64,000 nt of DNA from JBAYJT01 sp041664965 (GCA_041664965.1 JBAYJT010000002.1:1-64000), one strand, 5' to 3'; numbered from the stretch's first letter, positions 46,677-55,670 are shown. Made by a program: numbers and translations. The notes: a model not told the origin generated them from the letters alone.

Positions 46677-47480
46677 ATGGCTGCTACTCTCGATAACTTA
46701 GTAAAAATTCAAGGACTGAACTTTCAGCGCGGTGAGCGTTATATCTTCAAAAACGTTAATGTCGACATACCTCGCGGCAAAATCGTCGCTATCATGGGAC
46801 CATCTGGTTCCGGTAAAACCACACTACTGCGCTTAATCAGCGCGCAGCTAACGCCCAAATCTGGCACTATTTTGGTCGACGATACCAACATGTTTAAATT
46901 GCGTCGCCGAGCTCTCTATAAAATGCGCGAAAGCATTGGTTTTCTTTTTCAAAGCGGCGCTCTTTTTACAAATCTAAACGTCTTCGAAAACGTAGCTTTT
47001 CCACTCCGCGAACATACTAAATTACCAGAAGAAATGATTCACGATTTGGTCTTAATGCAACTAGAAACTGTGGGACTACGAGGTGCACGCGATCTCATGC
47101 CTAGCGAACTTTCTGGCGGAATGTCGCGCCGAGTAGCCTTAGCAAGAGCTTTGGCACTAAACCCAAAACTCATGCTTTATGACGAGCCGTTTACTGGCCA
47201 AGATCCGATAACCATGGGCGTTTTGGTAAAATTAATTAAACACCTAAATGACATTTTGGGCTTAACTTCCATTATTGTATCTCATGACGTAGCCGAAACC
47301 GCTAGTATTGCCGATTATATTTATTTAATTTCTGAGGGACAAATCGTCTCTTCCGGATCGCCCAAAGAAATTTTTACTGACAAAACACCTTGGGTAAACC
47401 AGTTTGTACACGGACTAGCCGATGGCGTAGTACCTTTTCACTTTCCAGCTGTTCCCTTTGCCGAGGATTTACACCTGTGA
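46677..47480 (+). CDS. mlaF: Phospholipid ABC transporter ATP-binding protein MlaF
   Basis: Cytosolic ATPase of the MlaFEDB complex that moves phospholipids between inner and outer membranes to keep outer-membrane asymmetry. The 267-residue protein has Walker A GPSGSGKTTLL, Q-loop FLFQSGALFTNL (typical of MlaF), signature LSGGMSRRVALARAL and Walker B LMLYDEPFTGQDP. Its stop overlaps the mlaE start (TGATG). No clear ribosome-binding site precedes the ATG. It is first gene of the mla operon. Confidence 0.95.
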   Translation: MAATLDNLVKIQGLNFQRGERYIFKNVNVDIPRGKIVAIMGPSGSGKTTLLRLISAQLTPKSGTILVDDTNMFKLRRRALYKMRESIGFLFQSGALFTNLNVFENVAFPLREHTKLPEEMIHDLVLMQLETVGLRGARDLMPSELSGGMSRRVALARALALNPKLMLYDEPFTGQDPITMGVLVKLIKHLNDILGLTSIIVSHDVAETASIADYIYLISEGQIVSSGSPKEIFTDKTPWVNQFVHGLADGVVPFHFPAVPFAEDLHL

Positions 47481-48259
47481 TGAAGTATATTCAAAAATTT
47501 GGTCAGCTTGGTTTGAATTTTTGCTACCGCATTGGCTCATCTGGCATATTTTTAGTGCAAACTATTTTCCGTCGACCTCGCATCATTCGCTTTACACCGC
47601 TTTTGATCGAGCAACTTTACATGGTCGGCATCCTATCGCTTGTAATTATCATGCTTTCCGGATTATTCATCGGCATGGTTTTGGGTCTACAAGGATTTAA
47701 TATCTTACAAAAATTTGGAGCGACCGAACAACTTGGCCAAATGGTTGCCTTAAGTGTTGTACGTGAACTCGGTCCCGTGATTTCAGCCCTATTATTCGCC
47801 GGACGCGCTGGCTCTGCTTTAACAGCTGAAATAGGCCTTATGCAATCCACTGAACAAATTGCCAGCATGGAAATGATGGCGGTTGATCCCCTTTGGCGCG
47901 TCATTGCTCCACGCTTTTGGGCGGGGTTAATTTCCATGCCCGTTTTGGCAATTATTTTCAGCGCTGTCGCAGTTTTTGGTGGCTATTTGGTTGGCGTGGA
48001 ATGGCTCGGCGTTGACGTTGGACAATTCTGGTCTAACATGCAAGCTTCTGTCGATTTTCGTTTAGATGTTGTAAATGGAATTATTAAGAGCGTAGTATTT
48101 GGCTTTGTCTGTACATGGATTGCGATTTACCAAGGTTATCACACCGTGCCAACCGCCGAAGGCATTGGCCGCGCTACCACAAAAACAGTTGTCTATAGTT
48201 CACTCGCAACTTTAGGTTTAGATTTTATTTTAACTGCCATGATGTTAGGAGGATGGTAA
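47480..48259 (+). CDS. mlaE: Phospholipid ABC transporter permease MlaE
   Basis: A 259-residue inner-membrane permease of the Mla system. It contains the MlaE-family ELGPVISALLFAGRAGSALTAEIGLM block, LWRVIAPRFWAGLISMPVLAIIF, and about five hydrophobic helices. The start ATG overlaps the mlaF stop; the longer in-frame reading upstream lies inside mlaF and is rejected. Its stop overlaps the mlaD start (TAATG). Confidence 0.95.
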   Translation: MKYIQKFGQLGLNFCYRIGSSGIFLVQTIFRRPRIIRFTPLLIEQLYMVGILSLVIIMLSGLFIGMVLGLQGFNILQKFGATEQLGQMVALSVVRELGPVISALLFAGRAGSALTAEIGLMQSTEQIASMEMMAVDPLWRVIAPRFWAGLISMPVLAIIFSAVAVFGGYLVGVEWLGVDVGQFWSNMQASVDFRLDVVNGIIKSVVFGFVCTWIAIYQGYHTVPTAEGIGRATTKTVVYSSLATLGLDFILTAMMLGGW

Positions 48260-48741
48260 TGTTTAACAAACGCTTTGTAGAAATTGCCGTCGGTTTGTTT
48301 ATGATAGCGGGCCTTTTGGCGCTCTTCATGCTCGCTTTTAAAGTCAGCAACTTAAGCCAATATTCCAGCAGCGACACATTTAAAGTCACTGCTCTTTTTG
48401 ATAATATTGGCGATCTAAAAATTCGCGCGCCAGTAACGATCGCGGGCGTACGCGTGGGCGAGGTTTCTTCCATCATTTTAGATACTGCCTCTTTAAAAGC
48501 AGACGTCACTTTAATGATCGACAAAAGACAAGACAAACTTCCAGTTGACACTGCTGCCAAAATTCTCACTGCCGGGCTCATCGGCGCTAATTATATTAGT
48601 CTAGTTCCAGGTTATGCGGATGAAATGCTAAAAAATGGCGGGGTTATAACCGAAACACATCCAGCGTTAATTTTGGAAAATTTGATCGGACAGCTTATTT
48701 ATAAGTTGGAAGGAGATAAGAAAAAAGAGGAGAAGAAATAG
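48259..48741 (+). CDS. mlaD: MCE-domain lipid-binding protein MlaD
   Basis: A 160-residue inner-membrane-anchored periplasmic protein. One N-terminal helix (EIAVGLFMIAGLLALFMLAF) leads an MCE domain (LFDNIGDLKIRAPVTIAGVRVGEV...ISLVPG) that forms the hexameric lipid channel on MlaFE. AGGAGG upstream fits ATG 48259, not the ATG two codons earlier. The lysine-rich end (GDKKKEEKK) is short. The next mla gene, mlaC, is displaced by an inserted gene. Confidence 0.94.
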   Translation: MFNKRFVEIAVGLFMIAGLLALFMLAFKVSNLSQYSSSDTFKVTALFDNIGDLKIRAPVTIAGVRVGEVSSIILDTASLKADVTLMIDKRQDKLPVDTAAKILTAGLIGANYISLVPGYADEMLKNGGVITETHPALILENLIGQLIYKLEGDKKKEEKK

Positions 48742-48745
48742 TATA

Positions 48746-48780
48746 CAATTATAAATTGTGAATGATGAATTATGAATTAA
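48746..48780. repeat. AT-rich ATTATGAATT repeat
   Basis: Iterated AATTATAAATT...GAATTATGAATT stretch directly before MST copy 11 and inverted relative to the copy before ligA. Confidence 0.6.
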
Positions 48781-48783
48781 CAA

Positions 48784-48841
48784 GAAAACATGTCTATAGG
48801 TTTTCTTTATATATCAATAAGTTATGTTTTTAAGTTGATGG
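48784..48841 (+). repeat. MST dispersed element, copy 11
   Basis: Full-length plus-strand copy inside the mla operon, between mlaD and the inserted hypothetical gene. Confidence 0.85.
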
Positions 48842-48932
48842 GGCGTTTTTGGAATCTTGTCAGTAACTAAAAAACACAGTATATTTCAACTACAAGTTAA
48901 TATAATTAAGATTTTTCAAACCGAGGTTTAGC

Positions 48933-49466
48933 ATGGAAACGTTTTGGACTATACTATCTTCAGCTCTTGTAAGCCTGATTATCAGTGCTGTTTCGATTGC
49001 TTTATTTTTAGGTAAGTATAAACAAAAAGTTGATACACATGAAAAAAGCCTAGAAAAACATGATAATAGAATAATCGAATTAAGCGATCGTATCTCCAAA
49101 GTAGAAGGTGGCCTTGATAGGGACAGAGCTCACAGTGATTATATACAAAAAAAGAGTCCTCTAGGCCTCACTGAAAAAGGCAAGGCCTTGCTGTTAGATA
49201 GTACCGGAAAAGATTATGTAGACAAACATAAAGCTCAACTGATTGAAAGCATAAAATCCACGAATCCTAGAACAGCCTACGATGTCCAAGAACTCTCCAA
49301 AAAAGTTATACAAAAAGAATCCAATACTGACGATTTTAGTCCACTAAAAAACTATATCTTTAACCAGGGACTAGATCTAAATTTACTTATTGATATTTTG
49401 GGAATATACCTGAGAGACATTGCGTTAAAAGAACTGGGATTTAATATCAATGACATTAAGGATTAA
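48933..49466 (+). CDS. Hypothetical membrane-anchored coiled-coil protein inserted in the mla operon
   Basis: A 177-residue protein. An N-terminal membrane helix (FWTILSSALVSLIISAVSIALFL) is followed by a charged coiled coil (~30-65; HEKSLEKHDNRIIELSDRISKVE). A globular C-terminal part begins SPLGLTEKGKALLLDSTGKDY. Similar membrane-coiled-coil-LTEKGK proteins occur as accessory genes in diverse bacteria, but I cannot name a function. GAGG lies 9-12 bases before the ATG. It separates mlaD from mlaC and ends 4 bases before the mlaC start, so it is probably co-transcribed with mlaC and mlaB. Confidence 0.65.
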   Translation: METFWTILSSALVSLIISAVSIALFLGKYKQKVDTHEKSLEKHDNRIIELSDRISKVEGGLDRDRAHSDYIQKKSPLGLTEKGKALLLDSTGKDYVDKHKAQLIESIKSTNPRTAYDVQELSKKVIQKESNTDDFSPLKNYIFNQGLDLNLLIDILGIYLRDIALKELGFNINDIKD

Positions 49467-49470
49467 CATC

Positions 49471-50112
49471 ATGCAAATTAAAATCATCAAAAACTTAATT
49501 ATTTCTCTATGCACTGCAAGTTGCCTTTTATTAGGCATTGCAGCCAAAGCCGCATCTAGCAACGATCCTCCGCCCTTAGCTATGTTAAAAGCCACGGCGG
49601 ATAAAATAATTGTTGAATTAGATAAACACCGTCAAACTTTAAAAAGCGATGATGCTTTAGTGAACGGCATAGTACGTCGTCTGGCCCTTCCACACTTTGA
49701 CGCCAACGCCATGGCTCGCTCTGTAGTTGGGCGTCAATTCTGGCAAACATCCACCCCAAATGTTCAAAAACAATTCACCAATGAATTTACCCAATACGTC
49801 ATTCGCACTTACGCAGCCGCTCTAGCTAATTACAATGGCCAAAAAATTAGATTTTTCCCCATGCGCGGCTATGACGCAAGCCAAAGTCGAGCTCAAGTAA
49901 ATAGCGAAATTTTGCAAAATGATGGCCCACCAATCCCAGTTAGCTATCGTCTTATCAGAACCGGTAGCGGCAATTGGTTAGTCTATGATTTTAGCGTAGA
50001 AGGCGTTAGCATCATACAAAATTACCGCTCACAGTTCGCATCTACTTTATCTAAAAGCGGCTTAGCCGGTTTAGTAGCCGAAGTACATGCACACAACCAA
50101 AAATTACGCTAA
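49471..50112 (+). CDS. mlaC: Phospholipid-binding protein MlaC
   Basis: Soluble periplasmic lipid shuttle between MlaA at the outer membrane and MlaFEDB. The 213-residue protein has a signal peptide (IKNLIISLCTASCLLLGIAAKA-A) and the MlaC fold with LALPHFDANAMARSVVGRQFW, EFTQYVIRTYAAALANY and GNWLVYDFSVEGVSIIQNYRSQF. AAGGA 8 bases before ATG 49471 sets the start. It lies 9 bases before mlaB. Confidence 0.93.
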   Translation: MQIKIIKNLIISLCTASCLLLGIAAKAASSNDPPPLAMLKATADKIIVELDKHRQTLKSDDALVNGIVRRLALPHFDANAMARSVVGRQFWQTSTPNVQKQFTNEFTQYVIRTYAAALANYNGQKIRFFPMRGYDASQSRAQVNSEILQNDGPPIPVSYRLIRTGSGNWLVYDFSVEGVSIIQNYRSQFASTLSKSGLAGLVAEVHAHNQKLR

Positions 50113-50121
50113 AGACCAGCC

Positions 50122-50415
50122 ATGGAAAATAAATTTACTAAAACAAAAGATGGTATTTTTGCTTTACATGGGGATTTAAGTTTCGCCAATGTTGCGGCCG
50201 TAGCGCGCGGTGGCTATGACCTAATCAACAAAATTCCAAGCATTAAATTCGATTTCGCAGAAGTAAATATCCTCGACAATGCCATTTTAGCTCTACTTCC
50301 TGCGCTAATGCGTTATGCTAAGAAAAAGCGCAAAGACATTCGTTTCGTAAAGCTCTCCAAACAAGCTCTAGATATGGCAAGAGTGAGCGATTTAGCTGCG
50401 CTCTTGCCAAGATAG
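50122..50415 (+). CDS. mlaB: STAS-domain protein MlaB
   Basis: A 97-residue cytosolic STAS protein that binds MlaF and stabilises the transporter. The pattern FALHGDLSFANVAAVARGGYDLI, then IKFDFAEVNILDNAILALLPALMRYAKKK, is typical of MlaB. It is the last gene of the operon and converges with the DUF4143 ATPase gene. Confidence 0.88.
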   Translation: MENKFTKTKDGIFALHGDLSFANVAAVARGGYDLINKIPSIKFDFAEVNILDNAILALLPALMRYAKKKRKDIRFVKLSKQALDMARVSDLAALLPR

Positions 50416-50433
50416 CTCGAGTAGATATGCTTA

Positions 50434-51669
50434 TCAAACCAAACAAGCCAAAAACTGCGAGGCACTGATAGTTAGTATTTTGCCAAAATGAGTGTTTTTT
50501 ATATTTCGTACGTTTTCATTTTTTACGAGCTGTACACCGTGATTGCAATCTAGATATTTCATAAATACTGACCAATTATCAGACAAGCTTTCATCGTTTA
50601 GTTTAACTTCTACTGGAAGCCAAGGCTTATTGTCTTTAACGATTAAGAAATCGATCTCTTTTTTCTGTTTGTTTCTAAGGTAACATAGCTGAAAATCGCC
50701 CTCTCCTGTATCAGTCAAATAATCGCAGTATTTTAATAAATGGGAAGCAACTAGATTTTCAAAACGATGCCCAGGATCTTCGATTTCGCTCCAATCCCAC
50801 AAATAAAGCTTGCCTTCTTTTTTGAGAGAACGAGGTAAAGATTTAAAATAAGGTTGAATTTTAAAAGCATAATAAAGCGCATACAAATAACCCATCCAGC
50901 GCTTGAGAGTTGTGTAAGCGACCTCTAAGTCTTCGCTTAAAGCCTGTAAACTTAGTACATTAGCTGCCCGCTCAGGCAATAGTGATACCAACATTTCTAT
51001 TTGACTAAGCTCCGGCAATCGACTCAAATCACGCAGATCTTCTCTCACGATTTTTTCCACCCTACCCCTATGCCACAAATTTAATGTCCTCGAGTCTTCC
51101 GATAACAGCGGCTCCGGAAAAGGACCAAACTTATCTAAAAGCTGCAAGTATTTTGCAGAATTTTTCACTTCTACAAAATCGGAATCAAATAAGTGTTCTA
51201 ATAATTTCTCGTGAGATATAGACTGCTTCGGAGAAGCCAACTCTGCTAATGAAAATGGATGTAAACGGAAATGATGGTAACGCCCCAATAAACTATCACT
51301 TCCTCTACGATAAACATTTAGTTTGGCACTACCAGTTACTAAAATATCGCACGCCTCAGGAGAGGAATCATATACACCTTTTAAGCTACGCTTCCAGAGT
51401 TTTGCCTTGTGAATTTCATCTAACACAATTAATGGCTTAATCCCAGAAGAACCATTAGAGGATGGAATAATTTGCGTAGGATCTTTAGTCCACAAACGTC
51501 GAAATTTAGTTTCATCCCAGTTGTAATACTGACCAATACCTCGCTGTTTAAGCAAAGTTCGTGCCATAGTTGTCTTTCCGCACTGCCTTGGCCCCGAAAC
51601 AAAAGCCATTTTCCCTACAGAAAAACAAACTTCTTCAATAGCATTTTCTAGGTATCTACTTTTACTCAT
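50434..51669 (-). CDS. AAA_14 / DUF4143 family ATPase
   Basis: A 411-residue P-loop ATPase. Walker A is GPRQCGKTTMA, Walker B LIVLDEIHKAK, the sensor ILVTGSAKLNVY, then a winged-helix middle (SLQALSEDLEVAYTTLKRWMGYL) and the C-terminal DUF4143 domain (FQLCYLRNKQKKEIDFLIV, PVEVKLND). It is a different subfamily from the 26105 gene. Two 33-bp palindromes sit directly upstream; the nearer ends just before the ATG, leaving no room for a ribosome-binding site. The mRNA may be leaderless. The cellular role of the family is unsettled. Confidence 0.82.
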   Translation of the reverse strand: MSKSRYLENAIEEVCFSVGKMAFVSGPRQCGKTTMARTLLKQRGIGQYYNWDETKFRRLWTKDPTQIIPSSNGSSGIKPLIVLDEIHKAKLWKRSLKGVYDSSPEACDILVTGSAKLNVYRRGSDSLLGRYHHFRLHPFSLAELASPKQSISHEKLLEHLFDSDFVEVKNSAKYLQLLDKFGPFPEPLLSEDSRTLNLWHRGRVEKIVREDLRDLSRLPELSQIEMLVSLLPERAANVLSLQALSEDLEVAYTTLKRWMGYLYALYYAFKIQPYFKSLPRSLKKEGKLYLWDWSEIEDPGHRFENLVASHLLKYCDYLTDTGEGDFQLCYLRNKQKKEIDFLIVKDNKPWLPVEVKLNDESLSDNWSVFMKYLDCNHGVQLVKNENVRNIKNTHFGKILTISASQFLACLV

Positions 51670-51670
51670 G

Positions 51671-51741
51671 TGACTATTTTAGCGTCTAGCGATAAAAAAG
51701 TCAAATTGTGACTATTTTAGCGACTGACGCTAAAAAAGTCA
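51671..51741. promoter_or_regulatory. Twin 33-bp palindromes, likely operator
   Basis: Two palindromes (51671-51703 and 51709-51741), each TGACTATTTTAGCG...AAAAAAGTCA with 38-bp start-to-start spacing. They abut the DUF4143 ATPase start codon on the minus strand and also face recD2. Confidence 0.7.
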
Positions 51742-51791
51742 TTTTCGTATCCCATCATGACTCCTCCTAAAATTTAAGGTAAACTCTTGCC

Positions 51792-53966
51792 ATGCCACCG
51801 CAAGAAACCCTTGAAAAACTCTCTGGACACATAGAACGCATCACTTTTCATAGCGAAGATACGGGGTTTTGCGTACTGCGCGTAAAAGTGCGAGGTAAAA
51901 CCGACCTTGTAACAATAATTGGCAACGCTGCAACTGTAACGAGCGGTGAATATTTAGAATGCCAAGGAACCTGGTTTAACGACAAAAACCATGGCCTGCA
52001 ATTCAAAGCACAGGAACTAAAATTAGTCCCACCCACAACTAGCGAAGGCATCGAAAAATATTTAGCTTCCGGCCTAATTCGCGGCGTCGGCGCTCACTTT
52101 GCCAAAGTTTTAGTTAAAGCCTTTGGCGCCGAAATTTTTGATGTTTTAGAAAATGCTCCAAACCGCTTAGATAAACTTCCCGGTATTGGCGAAAAACGTA
52201 AAGAACAGATTTTAACTTCTTGGGTAGAACAAAAAGCTATTCGCGACATTATGATTTTTCTGCAAGGAAACGGCATTGGAACGGCCAGAGCTGTGCGCAT
52301 TTACAAAACTTATGGCGCCAACGCTATCGACAAAATCCGCGCCAATCCTTATTGTCTAGCTCTAGATGTTTATGGTATTGGCTTTAAAACTGCCGATGAG
52401 TTTGCTCTCAAAATTGGCATAGGCAAAACGTCTATTCTTCGCGCCCAAGCTGGCATACGCCACGTTTTACAAGAATTCGCATCGGGCGGCCACTCAGCCG
52501 TTTTAGAAGAAAAAGTTTTAGCCTCTGCAATAGAAATCTTAGAAATCCCCGCAGAAATCATTAAAAAAGCTATAGACTTAGAAATCAAAGAAGAAAACAT
52601 TACGGCAGAAGAGTTTGATAATGAAAATTTTTTATTTTTAACCACGCTCTACAAGGCTGAAGATTTAAGCACTAAGCACATCTTTCGCCTTAAAACCGGA
52701 AAACCAATTTGGGGAAATATAGACAGCGAAAAAGCTCTAAGTTGGGTAGAAAGCACCACTGGCTTGGCCTTATCTAATTCACAACGCGCTGCCATTGACT
52801 TAGCCTTACGCGAAAAAGTTTTAATTATCACTGGCGGACCTGGCGTTGGTAAAACTACTATTATCAATAGTTTTCTTAAAATAGTCCGAGCTAAAGGCGT
52901 AAGCGTAGCGCTATGCGCACCTACGGGACGAGCCGCCAAGCGTCTATCAGAAACAACGCATCTACAAGCTAAAACAATCCATAGACTCTTGGAATATGAC
53001 GCTCAAACGCGCAATTTCACACGCCACCAGTTTAATCCGCTAGTCACTGATCTTGTTGTCGTCGACGAAGCGTCAATGTTGGATATAGTACTTTTTTATA
53101 ATTTACTCAAAGCTATACCAAATCATGCCGCGCTAATTTTAGTGGGCGACGTAGACCAGCTGCCTTCTGTGGGACCTGGCTCCGTGTTATCTGACTTAAT
53201 TAAATCAGAATGTATACCGACTGTACGTTTGACAGAAATTTTTCGCCAAGCTGCATCTTCGCAAATCATCGTCAATGCGCATCGCGTCAACCAAGGCCAG
53301 CTACCCTTTTCTAATCAAGATGAAGATAGAAAAACCGACTTTTATTTAATTCAAGCGGAAACTCCGGAAGAAATCCAAGAAAAATTGCTCTACGTTGTCA
53401 CAGAAAGAATTCCCGAACGCTTTGGCTTTCATCCGCTACGCGATATTCAAGTTTTAACGCCGATGAACCGCGGCGGCTTAGGAGCGCGCGCACTCAATCA
53501 ATTTCTGCAAACAGCGCTAAACCCTCGCGGAGAGCCGAAAATCACTCGCTTTGGCACAACTTTTGCAGTTGGCGATAAAGTTATGCAAGTCGTAAATAAT
53601 TACGACAAAGATGTTTTTAACGGCGATATCGGCTGTATTAAAATTATCGATTTAGAAAATCAAGAAGTGCATATCGATTTTGACGGCAGAATGACGGCTT
53701 ATTCTTATAACGACTTAGACGAACTAATGCTCGCCTATGCCACAACGATTCACAAAAGCCAAGGCTCAGAATATCCTTGTGTCGTCATTCCACTTGCCAC
53801 ACAACACTACATGCTTCTGGCGCGAAATCTCCTCTACACAGCCATAACCCGCGGCCGTAAACTCGTCGTTTTAATCGGCCAAATGAAAGCCATCGGCATG
53901 GCTGTCAAAAATGAAAAAACCTCGCAGCGTGTGACGAAGCTTGTACAACGTTTACAAAATATGTAA
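51792..53966 (+). CDS. recD2: RecD2-type ATP-dependent DNA helicase
   Basis: A 724-residue SF1B 5'-3' helicase of the RecD2 (RecD-like, no RecBC) class with roles in repair. The N-terminal OB-like region (LSGHIERITFHSEDTGFCVLRV) and helix-hairpin-helix region (LPGIGEKRKEQIL; IRANPYCLALDVYGIGFKTAD) precede the helicase core. Walker A GGPGVGKTT is at ~347-355, Walker B VVDEASMLD, then LVGDVDQLPSVGPG, LTEIFRQ and YATTIHKSQGSEYPCVV. No ribosome-binding site is obvious. Confidence 0.94.
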   Translation: MPPQETLEKLSGHIERITFHSEDTGFCVLRVKVRGKTDLVTIIGNAATVTSGEYLECQGTWFNDKNHGLQFKAQELKLVPPTTSEGIEKYLASGLIRGVGAHFAKVLVKAFGAEIFDVLENAPNRLDKLPGIGEKRKEQILTSWVEQKAIRDIMIFLQGNGIGTARAVRIYKTYGANAIDKIRANPYCLALDVYGIGFKTADEFALKIGIGKTSILRAQAGIRHVLQEFASGGHSAVLEEKVLASAIEILEIPAEIIKKAIDLEIKEENITAEEFDNENFLFLTTLYKAEDLSTKHIFRLKTGKPIWGNIDSEKALSWVESTTGLALSNSQRAAIDLALREKVLIITGGPGVGKTTIINSFLKIVRAKGVSVALCAPTGRAAKRLSETTHLQAKTIHRLLEYDAQTRNFTRHQFNPLVTDLVVVDEASMLDIVLFYNLLKAIPNHAALILVGDVDQLPSVGPGSVLSDLIKSECIPTVRLTEIFRQAASSQIIVNAHRVNQGQLPFSNQDEDRKTDFYLIQAETPEEIQEKLLYVVTERIPERFGFHPLRDIQVLTPMNRGGLGARALNQFLQTALNPRGEPKITRFGTTFAVGDKVMQVVNNYDKDVFNGDIGCIKIIDLENQEVHIDFDGRMTAYSYNDLDELMLAYATTIHKSQGSEYPCVVIPLATQHYMLLARNLLYTAITRGRKLVVLIGQMKAIGMAVKNEKTSQRVTKLVQRLQNM

Positions 53967-54027
53967 TTTTTTCGCTTCCCCTTTGCATTTCACCCAAATA
54001 CTAAGTAGAATGCTCGCGAGTTTGAAA

Positions 54028-54052
54028 GGGCAGACACGAGATCTGCCCCTAC
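54028..54052. repeat. GGGCAGA...TCTGCCCCTAC palindrome
   Basis: 25-bp REP-like palindrome of the GTAGGGGC family in the recD2-rpsU spacer. Confidence 0.75.
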
Positions 54053-54065
54053 TTAAAAATGTAAG

Positions 54066-54081
54066 TCACGCCTTGGCGTGA
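54066..54081. terminator. Possible recD2 terminator hairpin
   Basis: Perfect 7-bp stem TCACGCC / GGCGTGA with a TT loop. It may be a terminator or another palindromic repeat; the following bases are T-rich but start the MST element. Confidence 0.35.
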
Positions 54082-54116
54082 TTGATTTATAAAGAATTAT
54101 TGTAGACATGTTTTTA
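54079..54116 (-). repeat. MST dispersed element, copy 12 (partial)
   Basis: Minus-strand copy lacking the 3' AAAGTT end. It abuts the TCACGCC hairpin upstream of rpsU. Confidence 0.75.
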
Positions 54117-54142
54117 AATTAAAAAAGAGGTGTGCTTTTCTT

Positions 54143-54373
54143 ATGCCCGGTATACGAATTAAAGAGCAAGAATCATTTGACGTAGCCTTACGTCGTTTTA
54201 AACGTATTTGCGAAAAAGCAGGTGTTTTAAGCAAATTACGTCAACTAGAATATTTCGAAAAACCTACGACCAAGCGCAAACGTAAAAAAGCCGCTGCGGT
54301 CAAAAGGCATATGAAGCGCCTTTCCAAAGAAAGTGATATTATGCGCGGCATTTATAACCGCGATCACGACTAA
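54143..54373 (+). CDS. rpsU: 30S ribosomal protein bS21
   Basis: A 76-residue basic protein near the mRNA exit of the 30S subunit, needed for efficient initiation. It shows [20 protein letters not shown] and REYFEKP-like REYEKPT equivalent ([15 protein letters not shown]). The start and length fit the family. It is first gene of the rpsU-yqeY-dnaG-rpoD macromolecular-synthesis cluster. The AGAGGT site is somewhat distant from the ATG. Confidence 0.94.
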   Translation: MPGIRIKEQESFDVALRRFKRICEKAGVLSKLRQLEYFEKPTTKRKRKKAAAVKRHMKRLSKESDIMRGIYNRDHD

Positions 54374-54378
54374 TTTTT

Positions 54379-54837
54379 ATGAGCGAAAGTCTCTTAAAAA
54401 CCAAAGTTCAAAAAGATATGACAGACGCTATGCGTGCCAAAGACACAGCGCGCCTGGCCACTATTCGCATGCTTTGGTCCGCAATTCGCCAACGTGAAAT
54501 CGATGAGCGTATTACTCTCGACGACTCGCAAGTTATGTCTGTCATTGAAAAAGCCATTAAACAGCGCCGTGATTCCATCGAACAATATCGCGCTGGAAAT
54601 AGAGCCGATCTAGTCGCAAGCGAAACTTCCGAAATGGAAATTTTGCAATCTTACCTTCCAAAACCTCTTTCTGACACTGAAATCGAAAGCCTACTCAAAG
54701 AAGCTATCGCCGAAACTGGTGCCGCCTCCATTAAAGATATGGGCAAAGTCATGAACATTGTCAAAACCAAGGCTCAAGGCCGCGTTGACATGGGCCAGAT
54801 CGGCGCTCGTATTAAGGCGATACTAGGAAACACTTAA
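54379..54837 (+). CDS. GatB/YqeY domain protein
   Basis: A 152-residue helical protein of the YqeY family, related to the tRNA-binding tail of GatB. It contains DMTDAMRAKDTARLATIRMLWSAI, VIEKAIKQRRDSIEQY and MGKVMNIVKTKAQGRVDMGQIGARIK. It may act in a tRNA-dependent amidation-like role, but the function is not settled. It follows rpsU by 5 bases in the conserved cluster. Confidence 0.93.
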   Translation: MSESLLKTKVQKDMTDAMRAKDTARLATIRMLWSAIRQREIDERITLDDSQVMSVIEKAIKQRRDSIEQYRAGNRADLVASETSEMEILQSYLPKPLSDTEIESLLKEAIAETGAASIKDMGKVMNIVKTKAQGRVDMGQIGARIKAILGNT

Positions 54838-54898
54838 AGTCAATACCGTGAAAAATACGGTATTGTTGTAAAAGTATTGATTGCTAGAATTCTCTAGC

Positions 54899-55540
54899 AT
54901 GAACAAACAACTTCCAACGCCACACGATCGATTTTTTCGCGCCACCATGACGCATCCAATTGACATAATAGATCAGCATCTAACAAAACATGGAGGAACG
55001 AAGTTGCCAGTTGTTTATCCCATGGTTTTTTATAATGGCCCAAAGCCTTATAAATACTCGACTGATCTTTTTGATCTCTTTGAAGAAGACAAAGATTTAG
55101 CATTGAAAATTTTCTGGAAACCCTTCGATTTGATTGACCTTACTCAAATTCCAGACGAAAAATTCAAAGATCATCTCATGTTTGGCGTTGCCGCAAAAGT
55201 CATGAAACACATTTATGACAAAGATTTTTTGTTATTTTTGAAAATACTTATTCAGGAATTAAGGAGAGTTGAATATACCGATAAAGAGCGGTATATTTGT
55301 GCTATATTTTCATACATACTAGCAGCCAGCGAAGTTTCTATAGAAGCATTCACTGAAACAGTTAGGGCTGGTTTAGTAGATCCAAGCGGGGAAAAGATCA
55401 TGACACTAGCAGAACAGTTTAGACAAGAAGGCGTAAAAACCGTAGCTAAAAACCTGATTAAAAAAGGCCGTCCATTAGAGGAAATTGCGCAAGTAACCAA
55501 TCTCTCTAAGCGCGAACTTAAAAAGCTGCGTAACACATAG
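54899..55540 (+). pseudogene. Rpn-family nuclease with internal deletion of the catalytic core
   Basis: A 213-residue open frame related to Rpn/PDDEXK transposase-like proteins (recombination-promoting nucleases). It starts MNKQLPTPHDRFFRATM as the family does, then jumps at about residue 18 to DIIDQHLTKHGGTKLPVVYPMVFYNG, which normally lies over 70 residues further on. The missing part contains the PD-(D/E)XK catalytic Asp and Glu-x-Lys/Gln. The C-terminal half (FDLFEEDKDLALKIFWKPFDLIDLTQIPDE; GEKIMTLAEQFRQEG) is intact. It is an in-frame relic or a catalytically dead derivative. It sits between yqeY and dnaG, where no gene is expected. Confidence 0.7.
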
Positions 55541-55559
55541 CAGTTCTTGCAAAGTTCAA

Positions 55560-55670
55560 ATGACCCAAACCGAAATCATCCGATCTACCGAAGAATTCGT
55601 CAAAGAAAAACTTGGCAATAACATCGCTAAAAAAGAGCAATTTAGCCAAGAATGGAACTTCAAAGTTTAA
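55560..55670 (+). pseudogene. Remnant of an HD-superfamily hydrolase gene
   Basis: A 36-codon frame starting MTQTEIIRSTEEFVKEKLGNN, resembling the N-terminus of YedJ-like HD hydrolases before their metal-binding core. It then runs IAKKEQFSQ and ends in MST copy 13, which supplies the last codons and stop. The body of the gene is gone. Confidence 0.45.

Noticed and set aside
47390..47479. N-terminal 30-residue extension of mlaE
   Set aside because: It lies inside mlaF in another frame; the ATG overlapping the mlaF stop matches the family start.
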